Shown here: in pieces, positions 1-10,553 of the stretch
How the letters are laid out: each line of letters starts with the position of its first letter
Numbering within the stretch: position 1 is the stretch's first letter
From: Ophiosphaerella korrae
Taxonomy: Eukaryota > Ascomycota > Dothideomycetes > Pleosporales > Phaeosphaeriaceae
Assembly (NCBI GenBank): GCA_028456385.1
Contig: JALNQF010000435.1
Coordinates: forward strand, 1-30,514
Length of the DNA stretch: 30,514 bases
Reading direction: 5' to 3'
The notes under the pieces: generated by a model
What the model was told of the DNA's origin: nothing
The model's input: only the letters and a program-made list of their open reading frames with translations
Database searches by the model: none
Program-made: the position numbers and the translations under genes

Positions 1-367
1 CCCTAAAAACCCACCAAAAATCGCAAAAACCGTACCTTAATATCTTAACAACAACCTGATAATAAATTCTAAAATTTTACAAAAGCTTCTTATACCAACT
101 TAGAAGTACCTACAGAGGTACTATAGTAATATACCCAGCCGTTATAAAGATACTAAGTTTTGGCCCCCAATTTTAAGCTAAACTAGAATACCTCTAGAAC
201 TATATAATAAATTCACCTTCCAAGTCAAATATAAGCCTGAAGATAGCTATTTAACAATAGAATTGAAATTCTAGAATTTATTATAAGGTTGTTGTTAAGA
301 TATTAAGGTACGGTTTTTGCGATTTTTGGTGGGTTTTTAGGGTGGGCCGAGGAGTGGTGAGACACGT
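1..367. mobile_element. MITE-like element, left tip outside the window
   Basis: Bases 1-79 and 264-342 are near-perfect inverted repeats of each other (few mismatches), enclosing about 185 bp with no coding signal. Outside the right arm, 343-367 adds a terminal segment containing the inverse of CACCACTCCTCGG and ending at a TA (368-369). The matching left tip would lie about 25 bp upstream of base 1, giving a total near 390 bp. The outermost bases resemble the ends of the neighbouring pogo element (shared ACGTGT and CACCACTCCTCGG). From this I infer a non-autonomous element mobilised by a related transposase. No transposase frame is present in it. The CCCTAA at base 1 is part of this inverted repeat, not a telomere. 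Confidence 0.75.
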
Positions 368-369
368 TA

Positions 370-425
370 ACGTGTTCCACCACTCCTCGGGCAGCCCTAC
401 TCCTCGGGCACCCCTATCAAATCCA
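370..425. repeat. Left terminal inverted repeat of the pogo element
   Basis: Reverse complement of 9198-9253 with two C/T differences, both transitions consistent with RIP. Preceded by the TA target site at 368-369. Confidence 0.93.
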
Positions 426-450
426 CGCAACCCAACGCGTACAATCCACA

Positions 451-734
451 ATGCTGCGCGCAAAACGTTCTAAATCGCCTTAGAGAGATAGTAGAACTCT
501 TCTTGTAGTTAAATTAATTTAATCTAAAAAAATTAGTGCTGTAAAGAAGGCTTCTTCGTTGTACAACATACCTAGAACGACACTCTAACGCCAGATCTGA
601 AAAGTCCCTACAATCTAAGAATTTAATAGAGGAAAACGTAAGCTCTTACTTATAGAAGAACAGTCCCTTGTTTAATAGATCCTAAGCCTTAATTAACGTA
701 GATTTCTACCTTATATTATTAACGTACGATAAAT
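451..734 (+). pseudogene. pogo-family transposase, N-terminal part (helix-turn-helix), RIP-inactivated
   Basis: An ATG at 451 opens a frame that reads as the N-terminus of fungal pogo/Fot1 transposases. A psq-like helix-turn-helix runs through a segment reading ASSLYNIPRTTL, followed by a second DNA-binding segment reading KLLLIEEQSLV. Stops interrupt it at positions where Gln or Trp is expected, consistent with CAG, CAA or TGG turned into TAG/TAA/TGA. The frame ends at the TAAAT target site of the nested retrotransposon and resumes at 7803. The two parts sum to 1611 nt, exactly 537 codons, which matches the usual size of the family (about 540 aa). This assigns them to one gene. Confidence 0.85.
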
Positions 735-1161
735 TGTTATAGGTGTAACAGAAGAAATCGAGATAGAACTAATCAGTCCCGACTCAGGTGCTGACGAAGC
801 ATGGGACGAGCGGGGTAATAATCTCAATTAGGAGACCACACATAACTAGGACACCTAGGGTAATCTGTAATCTGCAGACTCTTGGCGTTAATAGATTACA
901 GATTAGGACGATCTACAATCTGTTAGTCTTAGTAACTACAGATTATAGATTACGACAAGTATATAGTTAGTAAGATGCGTATTGTTAGGATAGTATTAGT
1001 AATTTAATCCTTTAACTACGGAACGCCAATACAAGACAGTTACAAAACATCTTCTATTGTTTACAGTTATTATAGATTACCTCTAAGCTTTTACTATTAT
1101 TTCCTAATCTACTAACCCCCTAATACAAGTACCTATAGTCGACAATAGGCGGCCTATAACA
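735..1161 (+). repeat. 5' LTR of the chromovirus
   Basis: 427 bp, aligned end to end with 7324-7797. It is clearly less mutated than the 3' LTR: many CpA/TpG sites kept here are TpA in the other copy. I did not find a convincing tRNA primer-binding site directly downstream (from 1162). Confidence 0.92.
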
Positions 1162-1199
1162 CCTTGCCAATTTAGTTATTGCGAAAAGCAAAGCGTAAG

Positions 1200-4100
1200 A
1201 AACGCACAGTCTAGCTAACACAATAGTAGAAAGTTTAACTAAAACTAGTAAAGCCCCTAAGAGTAGTCCTAAATTAGATAGCACCGCATAGGAAACAATT
1301 AAAGGTTGTCTTAACTAACTAATTAATAATAAAGAAGACATAAAAATAGTAATTAATACCTTAGAGATATAAAACAAAGAACTATAAGATTATACAAAAC
1401 AAAATAAGGTACAAATTAAAGCTATTATCTAAGGATAGAACTAGATAGAACTAATTACCTAAAGATTAGAGATAAGTGCGACAAAGAAACTACTAAAGAT
1501 ACCTGTACTTAAGAAGTTTAATAGAACAAGGGAAAAACTAAGACTCTTTATTATATTAGCACAACTTTAGATAGATATACAAGTACTACACTTTAATATA
1601 GAAGAGAAGAAAGTAATATATATTAGGTTGCACCTTAAAGAAGATACAATAAGATAGTATAAACCTTACTAGATAGACTACATAATATATTCTCTAATAA
1701 CCTAGAAAGATAAAACTAGAGCTATTTTTAGAAGTTATAAATACTTTACTAAACAAATAAGAGTAGTATTTAGAGATATAGACGTTACCTAACAAGCTAA
1801 AAAGTAGCTAGAAAAGCTTATATAGAATTAGAGTATTCCTAAGTATATATTATAGTTTAAATAACTATTATAGAATATAGAATAGAACGAGTTAGCCTTA
1901 ATATTATAATTTAAACAAAGACTTAACTCTAAGATCTAATATAAGATAATATATATAGAAAAACTATAAACACTAGAAGCCCTAAAGTAATAGGTAATAC
2001 AAATTAACAATAATCTTTAAGAATAGAAGAAGAATAAATATAGAGGTTATACCTAGAATTATAATAAGGGAGACCCTATAGTCCTTAACGCTAATAAGGA
2101 TAAGAAAAAGAAGAAGAATAAAGACTTTACGTACTTTAACTATAGTAAACTAGGCTACTATATAAAGAACTATAGATCTAAGTTAAAGAAAGATATAGTA
2201 TACTATAAATATAGGAAACTAAGACACTTTATAAAAGACTATAAGAGTAAAGACCTAAAAAAAGAAACCTAGTTAAAGACAACTAAAAAGAAGAAAGAAG
2301 TACTACAAGCATAGGCTAAACCTTAAGAGAAGGTAGCTAAGAGTAAAGAAGTATAATATATAATACTCTACTAGACCTTTTGTTATAATAACAACTACTA
2401 TATATATCTTTTTAGTAAATAGGGAGTAGTATAGTTCTTATAAAAATAGAGATATAGAGTAGCTACAATAAAAGAAAGAATAAAAGCTTAGCTAGAAGAG
2501 ATAGCCTAAGTAATAGACTTACTAATAGAAGATTTAAAAGGGGAAGAGCCTCTAGTACTATTAATCTAGGCTAAAGGACTAGTACTAGATAAAGAGACTA
2601 CTACAACTACCTTTAAAGGACTATAAGGAAGTAAAAAATAGGTTAGTATAAAAGGTATAAAGTATACTTAGCTAATAATATATAGCTATAATAGCTATAC
2701 AACAATAGATATAGAGGAACAAAATAAAGAATAGAAGTTTATTTAGATATACTTAATAGTTATAAGTATAGAGGAAGCGTATAAAGACTAGAAAGAACGT
2801 AATCTTAAAGAAACTAAGTTTATACTATTTTAGGAATAGATAAAGTAATATATAGTTATAGTAAGAAGAATACTTATACTAAGAGAGTAGTAGCACTTTA
2901 TAAAAAAAACGCAATAGATTAATAAAGCCTATATACTAAGAGTACTAGTAATATACTATATCTTAATAAAAGATACACCTAGTAAAGACAAGTACTAGAA
3001 AGAAGACGATAAAATAATAGATCTAAAGTATCTAGTATATTTTAAAGCGTTATAGATATTATACCTAGATAAAATTTATATTATATATAGAAACCCTAAA
3101 GTAAACAATAACGTATAGCTTATAAAGAGGAGAGGCTATAACTATACAAGAGTAATTCTAGTAGAAAATATCTAGGGATAAGAAATAATCCTAGAAGATA
3201 GATACCTAGTAGTAAGACCTAGATCTAAGCTAACTAAGAAATGCGTCTAGAGAGGACTATAGTACAAATATACAAATAATAAATATCTAAAATACAAAGA
3301 ATACAAACTTAACGTAAGACTATAGCCCTAGAAAGAGGGACAATTTATAAAAACACTAAAGTAAGAAAGGCTAGAAGGCGTAGGAAGCTTATACATTACA
3401 AAAATAAGTATATACTAAGGAAGAGAAGTATAATTAATAATTAATAGTAGAGCTATAAGGAACTTTATATTAAAGAAGTTTATAGAAATATAAAGAATAA
3501 AATATATAATAAAGAAGTACTCTTAACAACTAAGTATAATTAAAGGAAAACTATTCTAGAAACCTAAACAGTTCGAGATAGTACCTTTGACACTAAAATT
3601 AGAAGGACTAGAAATTAAGAATATAGTTATAGATATAATAACAATTAACAATAAACAAGATATAATATTAGGAATGCTATAGTTATAGATAACTAACCTA
3701 AGAATTAATTAGAGAACTAGAGAAATTAGTTATAGTAAAATAGATATGTTAAAAGCTAACATAAATATAACTAGAAGAGAATTCCTAAAAGAGTATAAGA
3801 AATAGGAAAAACAGCTTATAGAGCCTAAAGATTACCTTCTAGAGTATTAACTATAGGACTTAGTAATAGAACTAGAAGAAGGTAAAAACATAGGATAGAG
3901 CCTAGTCTACTAAAAAATAGAAGAAGAATCTAAGATTAAATAAGCGTTTATCTAAAACGCAATAAAAAAAGGATAAATAAGAGAATCTAAATTCTTAGTA
4001 GCGTATAGACTAATATTTATAGACAAAAAGAGAATAAGTAATAAGAGACCTTACGTAAATTTTAGAAAAACTAACGCAATTACTAACAAGAACTAATACC

Positions 4101-6649
4101 TACTACTACAAATAGATAGAATATAAGATAAACTACGAAGAGCAAGAATCTTTATAAAACTAGATATCTAAAACGCCTACTATTAGATTAGAATTAAAGA
4201 AGGTAATAAGTAAAAAAAAGCGTTTAGAATATAGTATAGACTATATAAATACCTAGTTATACTATTTAGTTTAACAAACGCACTAGCAGTATTCTAAGAA
4301 AAAATTAACATAGTACTAAGAGAGTACTTAGACATATTTACATTTATATACTTAGACAACATCCTTATATTCTTAGAAATAGAGGAAGAATACGTATAAT
4401 ATATATATAAAGTACTAGAGAAACTAGTAGAAAATAAGCTATTCCTTAAAATAAGAAAATGCGAGTTTTACACAAAGAAAACAGACTTCCTAGGATTTAT
4501 TATTAAACTAGGAAAGATTAAGATTAACCTAGAAAAGATTAAGTTAATTAATAAATAGCTAATACTAAGAAACTTAAAAGAAGTATAATAATTTTATAGA
4601 CTAGCTAACTTCTATAAAAAGTTAATAGTAGGATATTCTAAAGATATAGAACTAATAACAAGACTTATAAAGAAAGATACGCTATTTAAGTAGACTAACG
4701 AATGCAACAAAGTATTTAGAAAAATTAAAAAGAAATTTATAGAGAATCTAGTTATTAGAATATATAACCTAGACCTACTAGTAATAGTAAAAACTAATAC
4801 ATCTAATTTAGTCTATAGAATAGCACTAATACAAAAAGACCCTAGGACTAGAAAAGAATACTTAGTTAAATACTTCTTTAAGAAAATAAAAATAGTAGAA
4901 CTTAACTACTTAATCTACAATAAAGAAATACTAGTAATCTATAAAGTATTTAAATAGTAGAGAGTATACCTATAAAGAGTAAAGTATTAGATAAAGGTCT
5001 ATATAGACTATAAGAATCTTATAAGATTTATAATAAATAATGAATTGTTATAACGCTATACGAGATAGTAGGAGTTTCTATTAATATTTAATATAGAAAT
5101 TATATATATAAAAGGGAAAGACAACTAATTTATAGATACTCTTAGTAGAAGACTAGACTTATAAGAAGAAGTAAGCGCTACTAGTATAGTTCTAGTTAAG
5201 AACAAAGAAGGATATTTAGTCCTAAATATACCTAAGATAGTAGTAACACTTAAGAGAAAGAGTAGCGAGCTAGAAGAATAGATTTAGAAAGAAATAGAAA
5301 AAGCATCTAAAGAAATAAAAAAACTAGAAATCTAAGAAGGATTTATACAAGCCTATAGAAGAATATATATTCTAAGAAAGATATAAAGAGAATTTATATA
5401 ACAATTCTATAAATTACTAGTATATAGTTATTAAGGTATTAAAAAAATATTAGATAGACTACTACAAGACTATTATATTCTAAAAGTAAAACAACTAGTA
5501 ATAAAAGTACTACAAGACTATATAGAATACTATAAGAATAAATATAATAGATACGCACTATATAGAATACTACAACTAGTAGAAGTACTAAAATAACTAT
5601 AAGGAGTTATTATAATAGACTTTATTACGAAGCTACTAAAGTCTAAGGACCTAATATTAGGAGTTAAGTATAATAGAATCTTAACTATAGTAGATAAGCT
5701 AACAAAGTATATATATTTCTAACTATATAAAGAAAAGAGCAGGATAGAAGTTACTATATATTAAGTTCTAGGAATAGTAATTAGTTAATACAGACTACTA
5801 GACAAGATTATTATAGATAAAGATATATAATTTATATTAAAACTATAGAGAATAATAGTAGCGCAATTAGAAATATAATACGTAATGTCTACAGTATATT
5901 AACTATAGATAGATAGATAATTAGAACGAATAAATTAGATAGTAGAATAATACTTAAGATACTACCTTAACTACAATTAGAATAATTAGGTACAGCTACT
6001 ACTTATAGCACAGTTAGTATACAATAGCGCAAAGAATATAGTAATAGGAATATTACTCTTTTTCGCGAACTATAGATTTAAGCCTAATATATACTAGATA
6101 CTAAAAAACTAGATATCTTAGTCTCTAAGAGGAGAAAACTTTGCTAATAGACTTAAAGACATATATAACTAATTAAGATAAGATATAGAATTCTTATATA
6201 ATCGCATAGTAAAGTACTATAATAAGAAGTATAAAGGACTTTAATTTAGAAAAGGAGAAAAAGTATAGTTAGTATAAAAAAACATTAAGAGGAAGTAGCT
6301 AAGTTTAAAATTAGACTATATTAAGATAGAACTATATAAAATTAAGAAAGAAGTTATACTAGTTATATTTAAACTAAAGCTACTAAACAAGATAAGGATA
6401 TACCTAATATTTTATATAGCTCTACTAGAATAAGCACTATAGAATATAGAACTACTAGTATATAAAGTAGATACGTATAAAGAATAAGAAGAATAGGAAG
6501 TTAAAGAAATCCTATAGTACTAGTTTCGTAATAGGAGAAACTACTACCTAGTAAAATAGATAGGTACGAACGAAAAAGGACAACTATAGGAAAAAATATA
6601 GGAACTAGAGGATAATCTTAATTACCCTAAGAAACTAGAAGACTTCTAA
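1200..6649 (+). pseudogene. Gag-Pol polyprotein of the chromovirus, RIP-inactivated
   Basis: One frame can be followed throughout, which suggests a fused Gag-Pol. The Gag capsid-like part covers about 1480-2090. Two tandem CCHC zinc knuckles cover about 2134-2250, with Cys codons now Tyr (TGT to TAT). A linker of about 390 codons follows. The protease site at 3443-3451 reads Asn-Ser-Arg where Asp-Ser-Gly is expected. Reverse transcriptase carries YLDNILIF at 4349-4372. RNase H covers roughly 4740-5170. Integrase has its first catalytic Asp at 5618 and second at 5816, with the zinc-binding His codons lost. A chromodomain lies at about 6490-6650, with its Trp codons now TAG. Many in-frame TAG/TAA codons mean no functional product. 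The exact start is not determinable. Confidence 0.85.
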
Positions 6650-7310
6650 AGTTAAAACCCTCTAGAACGCCTAGTAGTAAACTAAGAGAACTAATATTAC
6701 TAATAATAGATAGAGAGATAATAGGAACGTCTAATATAAGATCTACTACAATAAACGCCTTATCTAAGTCTAGCTTAGCTTCTAGAGCTACTAACTATTT
6801 AGCTAATTTCTTATTATTTAAGGCCTTTATCTTATAAAGGCGAGAGAGATAAGCTTAATTTTCTACTAGCTTACTTTACACAAGCTCTTAGATTTACTTA
6901 CGCTTAGCTTTAGCCTCTATAATTTAAGATAGTAATTTCTCTTAAGTCTAGTTAATAGCTTTCCTTATTATTATTAAGCCTAGACGTAAGAATAAGTATA
7001 ATAAACGTATACTTAGAAAGAGAAATACTAGATACGTTATAAGAACTACGTATATTTACACAAATATATACCTTAAAAGCTCTACTATTGTTTATAGAAA
7101 TAATATAAGGAAGAGATTTAGGATTTAACTTAGGAGAAGTATAACAAGAATAAGGAAATATTTTAATACTATTACGTAATACATAATTAGTAAGAAGATA
7201 GCGATAGCGTGTAGATAAAATAGGTATAAGAGAAGATAAAGAACTCTATATTAATAAAGAAACTAGATTAATAATACTAGCTCTAGAGTAGATAAACTAG
7301 GATCTATCTA

Positions 7311-7323
7311 GAAAAGGAGATAG
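7311..7323 (+). other. Polypurine tract of the chromovirus
   Basis: A purine-rich run (GAAAAGGAGATAG) directly before the 3' LTR, the expected place for the plus-strand priming site. A single T inside it may be mutational. Confidence 0.6.
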
Positions 7324-7797
7324 TATTACAGGTGTAATAGAAGAAATCGAGATAGAACTAATTAGTCCTAACTTAGGTGCTAACGAAGTATAGGACGAGT
7401 AGAGTAATAATCTTAATTAGGAGACTACACATAACTAGGACACCTAGGGTAATCTATAATCTATAGACTCTTAGCGTTAATAGATTATAGATTAGGATAA
7501 TCTACAATCTATTAGTTTTAGTAACTATAGATTATAGATTAGGATAATCTACAATCTATTAGTTTTAGTAACTATAGATTATAGATTACAACAAGTATAT
7601 AGTTAGTAGGATATATATTATTAGGATAGTATTAGTAATTTAATTCTTTAACTATAGAACGCTAATACAAGATAGTTGCAAAATATCTTCTATTATTTAT
7701 AGTTAATATAGATTACCCCTAAGCTTTTACTATTATTTCCTAATCTACTAACCCCCTAATATAGGTACTTATAGTCGACGATAGGCAGCCTATAATA
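7324..7797 (+). repeat. 3' LTR of the chromovirus, with internal duplication
   Basis: 474 bp. The 47-bp excess over the 5' LTR equals one tandem duplication (7490-7536 and 7537-7583) that is single-copy in the 5' LTR. Nearly all other differences are C/T or G/A transitions in the RIP direction. Confidence 0.92.
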
Positions 7798-7802
7798 TAA
7801 AT

Positions 7803-9129
7803 AGTAGACGTTTTACTAGCTACCTATAGTTAAAATCCTCCTCCTCTTCTAATAGGCAAGAACTAGGTAGATTAATAGATTAGGAGCTAGCCTAAGCTTT
7901 AGACAAAGTAGAACAAAAAGTTCTACTCCTAGCGCGCTAAGTGTAAGGACCTAGTCTAAATTAACGCGTAGTTTAGGCTTATACAAGAGACGCGCTAGGC
8001 GTATAGGATACTTAATAAGGATATATACAACTTTAATAAGACTAGGTTTATAATAAAAGTAGCTTCTACGTCTAAAGTTATTATAAGTTTAGATATAATT
8101 AGTTAGGCTATTACTATCTAGCTAGGAAATTGTAACTAGAGTACAATAATTAAGTATATTAACGCGTCTAGTTAGTTAATCCTACCTTTTATTATCCTAG
8201 CTAGAAAGATACACTAAAGTAGCTAGTATATAGATCTACTAGCTAGCTATGTAATTACAGTTAGTAACAATAGATAGACAATAGATAAACTAGGCGTATA
8301 CTAGATCTAGCATTTTAACAAGTAGATAGAGGGCTGTACAAGTAGAGTATATAGGCTCTTGATCTTAGATAGATATAGTAGCTACGCTACTCCTAAGTTT
8401 AATTAGTATTGTATAGAATATAAGATTATAACCCTTTATATACTAGCCTATACGTCCTACCTCCTCTAGCCTCTTAATGTAAGCTACTTCTCCTCTCTTA
8501 AGGTAGTATATAGTTACAAGATTAGACTCTTAGTACGCGAAGGAGTCTTCTATATTAACAAGGAAGAGTTCCTATACGTATATCTACGCGTACGTATATT
8601 AGTAATTAGTTTAAGCAATGCTTAAAGTAGCTTTCAGGCTACTAGACTAATCCTATATAGTCTAGAGCGTGTCCTTAATTCCCTTACTCTTGTTAAGACT
8701 CTGTCTCTACGAGGGACTACTCTAAATCAAGAGCTATAGGTAGCTAAGACACCTTATACTCTTAATTAACTTAAGAAACAAGCTTGTCTTGTACGAGATC
8801 TCCTTTATCGTTAGTCCCAAAGCCTATCAAGTCTAGCAATTACTTAACTTGTTAAGAGCTGTCAACTAGCTATGCACTTAGCAGCTATTCTTACAGAGGA
8901 GAATTATAAACTCCGGGTTACAAATAAACGTCAAAGACGTAAGAAGGCTCAGCCTAGACAATATATCGCCTCAGGAGGCGTACTTGAAGCTGATCAGGCG
9001 CGTACGTTGATCACAACAATAGATAGGGCTACTAAAGAGGAGGCTTCTGGCGTGCGCCAACGTGCGCCACCAACGTGTAGTAATTGCTATATACAAGGCC
9101 ACAGAAGGAACCAATGTAGAACAATCTAA
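7803..9129 (+). pseudogene. pogo-family transposase, DDE domain and C-terminal zinc knuckle, RIP-inactivated
   Basis: This continues the frame broken at 734. It contains the family's GKNWVDRF-like block near 7860 (Trp now a stop) and the block around the first catalytic Asp at about 8020. The second Asp segment reads LLILDRYSSY (about 8350). The third-Asp segment (8464-8487) reads PLNVSYF, so Asp is now Asn at 8476. The last 85 codons (8872-9129) are intact. They include a basic coiled stretch and a C-x2-C...GH-x4-C zinc knuckle, the usual tail of fungal pogo transposases. That open stretch is the end of this gene, not a separate small protein. Confidence 0.88.
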
Positions 9130-9197
9130 TTTATCTACTTGTAAAGTTTCAACTTGATTAACTACGTTGTTGTGGAGTAATTGCGTGTTGGATCGGA

Positions 9198-9253
9198 TGG
9201 ATTTGATGGGGGTGCCCGAGGAGTGGGGCTGCCCGAGGAGTGGTGGAACACGT
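9198..9253. repeat. Right terminal inverted repeat of the pogo element
   Basis: Inverse of 370-425, followed by TA at 9254-9255. Contains the word GAGTGGGGCTGCCCGAGG, which is GAGTAGGG in the left copy. Confidence 0.93.
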
Positions 9254-9255
9254 TA

Positions 9256-9893
9256 GCCCGGGTTGCTTACGTAACATAAAGTACACGGTTAAGTGATGAT
9301 AGAGACGCGGCGGGGTCAGTCTCATACTAGCTGAAAATCGAAGCTGCTCTGATCCGAGGTTCCGACCGGGGTGGCAATTATGCAGAGTCGACAAAAATAT
9401 TGTAATAACACTTAGAAGCCTGAATGAAGCTATTCTATAAATTTAAGAAGTTAGCAAGGTGATAGTGGTGCTGTACGGACTGGATTATTGCTTAAGAAGA
9501 AGACTCCGTACGATTTGGTGCGAAGGCACGCTACTGTAATTTATATATATACGTGAACGAGAGCAGTCTAGAGCTAGGAAAAGAATTCAATACGAGACTT
9601 TAGGTAATTTTAACGCGCTGAGAAATTTGGAGACATGCCAAAATGCGTGATTAGATAGGGGTGATAGTTGAAGCGCAAATGTCGCCACGAATGGAATCAT
9701 CAACAGCACGCATAAGACTACTGTACTTTTTTGCTAAGAACCCAGTGTAAGATTTGTAATTAGCTGAATGAGATAAAAAAGATGCTTCGTACTTTATTAA
9801 ACGACAGAACATGTGAGATGCTTGAACATATAATGCTGTTCCGTTACGACAGTTATTCCGTTACGGATGGATGGACGTCGACATAGATTCCTA
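9256..9893. other. Unassigned intergenic DNA
   Basis: Ordinary base composition with no RIP-type depletion. I see no convincing coding frame on either strand. A small imperfect hairpin with 8-bp arms (TACGGA / TCCGTA) lies near 9474-9511. Nothing else recognised. Confidence 0.5.
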
Positions 9894-10290
9894 TTACTTG
9901 TTTAGTGCTTGCTCTTCTTCAATCTCCCTGTTCAGCTCTTGGAAGTTTATCAGTGCCTGCTAAAGCGACTCAACAACTCGACTCGCTTACGCTACAATAT
10001 ACATCCTCGCTCGATAGCTTGCGCGACACCTGTCCCGTTCGCGGTCAAGCTCAAGTTTTAACTGGTCATTCTCACATGTCTTCTAGTCGATTAGGTTCGA
10101 AAGATTTGGCACAGGCAGCTTCTTTGACCCTCCCAAAGTCTCTTCGGCCGGCAGGGGTGACCCGATTTTGCGGACGGCTTCCGCGTTAACGGCATCACTC
10201 GAAGGGGACTCGCGAGAAGGGGTTATTGGAAAGATCTTGGTTCGCTTCTGCTTGAGCATATCGCTAAGCTCATATGCAGTTATACATATT
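9894..10290 (-). pseudogene. 3' part of an unrecognised coiled-coil gene, mildly RIP-mutated
   Basis: On the minus strand a frame runs from about 10290 down to a TAA at 9896-9894. It has only three interior stops, each TAG or TAA at a probable former Gln codon. The product begins Lys/Arg-rich (segment SDMLKQKRTKIF) and passes through a Ser/Pro-rich linker. It ends in a charged heptad-like coiled coil (segments KLELDRERDRCRASYRAR and LINFQELNREIEEEQALNK). A CCCCAG that could be a 3' splice site lies just upstream near 10292, so an intron may join it to coding sequence further right. No family recognised. A plus-strand 94-codon open stretch over the same bases is less protein-like, and I take it as a shadow. 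Confidence 0.5.
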
Positions 10291-10553
10291 TCTGGGGATT
10301 ACAGCTGCATTTGTATACTTCGTGTCGGGCCCCACTATACTTGGGGCCGTTTTAGGGCTGCCGGCCAACACTAGAACAGAGAGGGGACCTAAATAGAGCT
10401 TTCTAAACTTGTATTGAAGAGGGTTCTTGCTTTCGAGGATAGCACGCACCCATGAGCTACAAAGGCAAAGCAGACACAAAAGCAACATCTAGGATGCAAA
10501 GCAGACAGGGAAGCAAAATACTATTGCGTAAAGGGAAAAACTTCATGCGCCAT

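Larger units (their letters stand above)
735..7797 (+). mobile_element. Ty3/gypsy LTR retrotransposon with chromodomain (chromovirus), nested and RIP-degraded
   Basis: A complete element of 7063 bp. LTRs lie at 735-1161 and 7324-7797, starting TGTTA(C/T)AGG and ending TATAA(C/T)A. A perfect 5-bp target duplication TAAAT flanks it at 730-734 and 7798-7802. A single plus-strand Gag-Pol frame with many in-frame TAG/TAA runs from about 1.2 to 6.65 kb in the order zinc knuckles, protease, reverse transcriptase, RNase H, integrase, chromodomain. That order is diagnostic for Ty3/gypsy chromoviruses. It sits inside the transposase gene of a pogo element, so it inserted after that element. Both have since been hit by RIP. 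Confidence 0.93.
370..9253 (+). mobile_element. pogo/Fot1-family DNA transposon, interrupted by a retrotransposon
   Basis: Terminal inverted repeats of 56 bp lie at 370-425 and 9198-9253 and differ at only two positions. Each contains two copies of the word ACTCCTCGGGCA or a close variant. Both ends are flanked by TA (368-369 and 9254-9255), the duplication expected of Tc1/mariner-pogo elements. Removing the nested LTR element and one target copy leaves about 1.8 kb, the usual size of Fot1-like elements. The enclosed transposase frame is riddled with RIP-type stops, so this copy is dead. Its right tip, with an 85-codon open stretch, has been mutated much less than its middle. Confidence 0.92.

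Noticed and set aside
1..12. CCCTAA at the window start as a telomeric repeat
   Set aside because: It is not tandem, and its inverse recurs at 331-342 as part of the MITE inverted repeat.
281..463. 60-codon minus-strand ORF across the MITE/pogo junction
   Set aside because: It is composed of terminal repeat sequence of two elements and has no independent coding signal.
8872..9129. 85-codon ORF as an independent small zinc-knuckle protein
   Set aside because: It is in frame with the degraded pogo transposase and is the family's usual C-terminal tail.
9158..9394. 78-codon minus-strand ORF at the pogo right end
   Set aside because: It runs through the terminal inverted repeat and TA site, has no domain, and is composition-driven.
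9905..10374. Plus-strand 94- and 68-codon ORFs
   Set aside because: The opposite strand reads as a charged coiled coil with RIP-type stops, which explains the sequence better.
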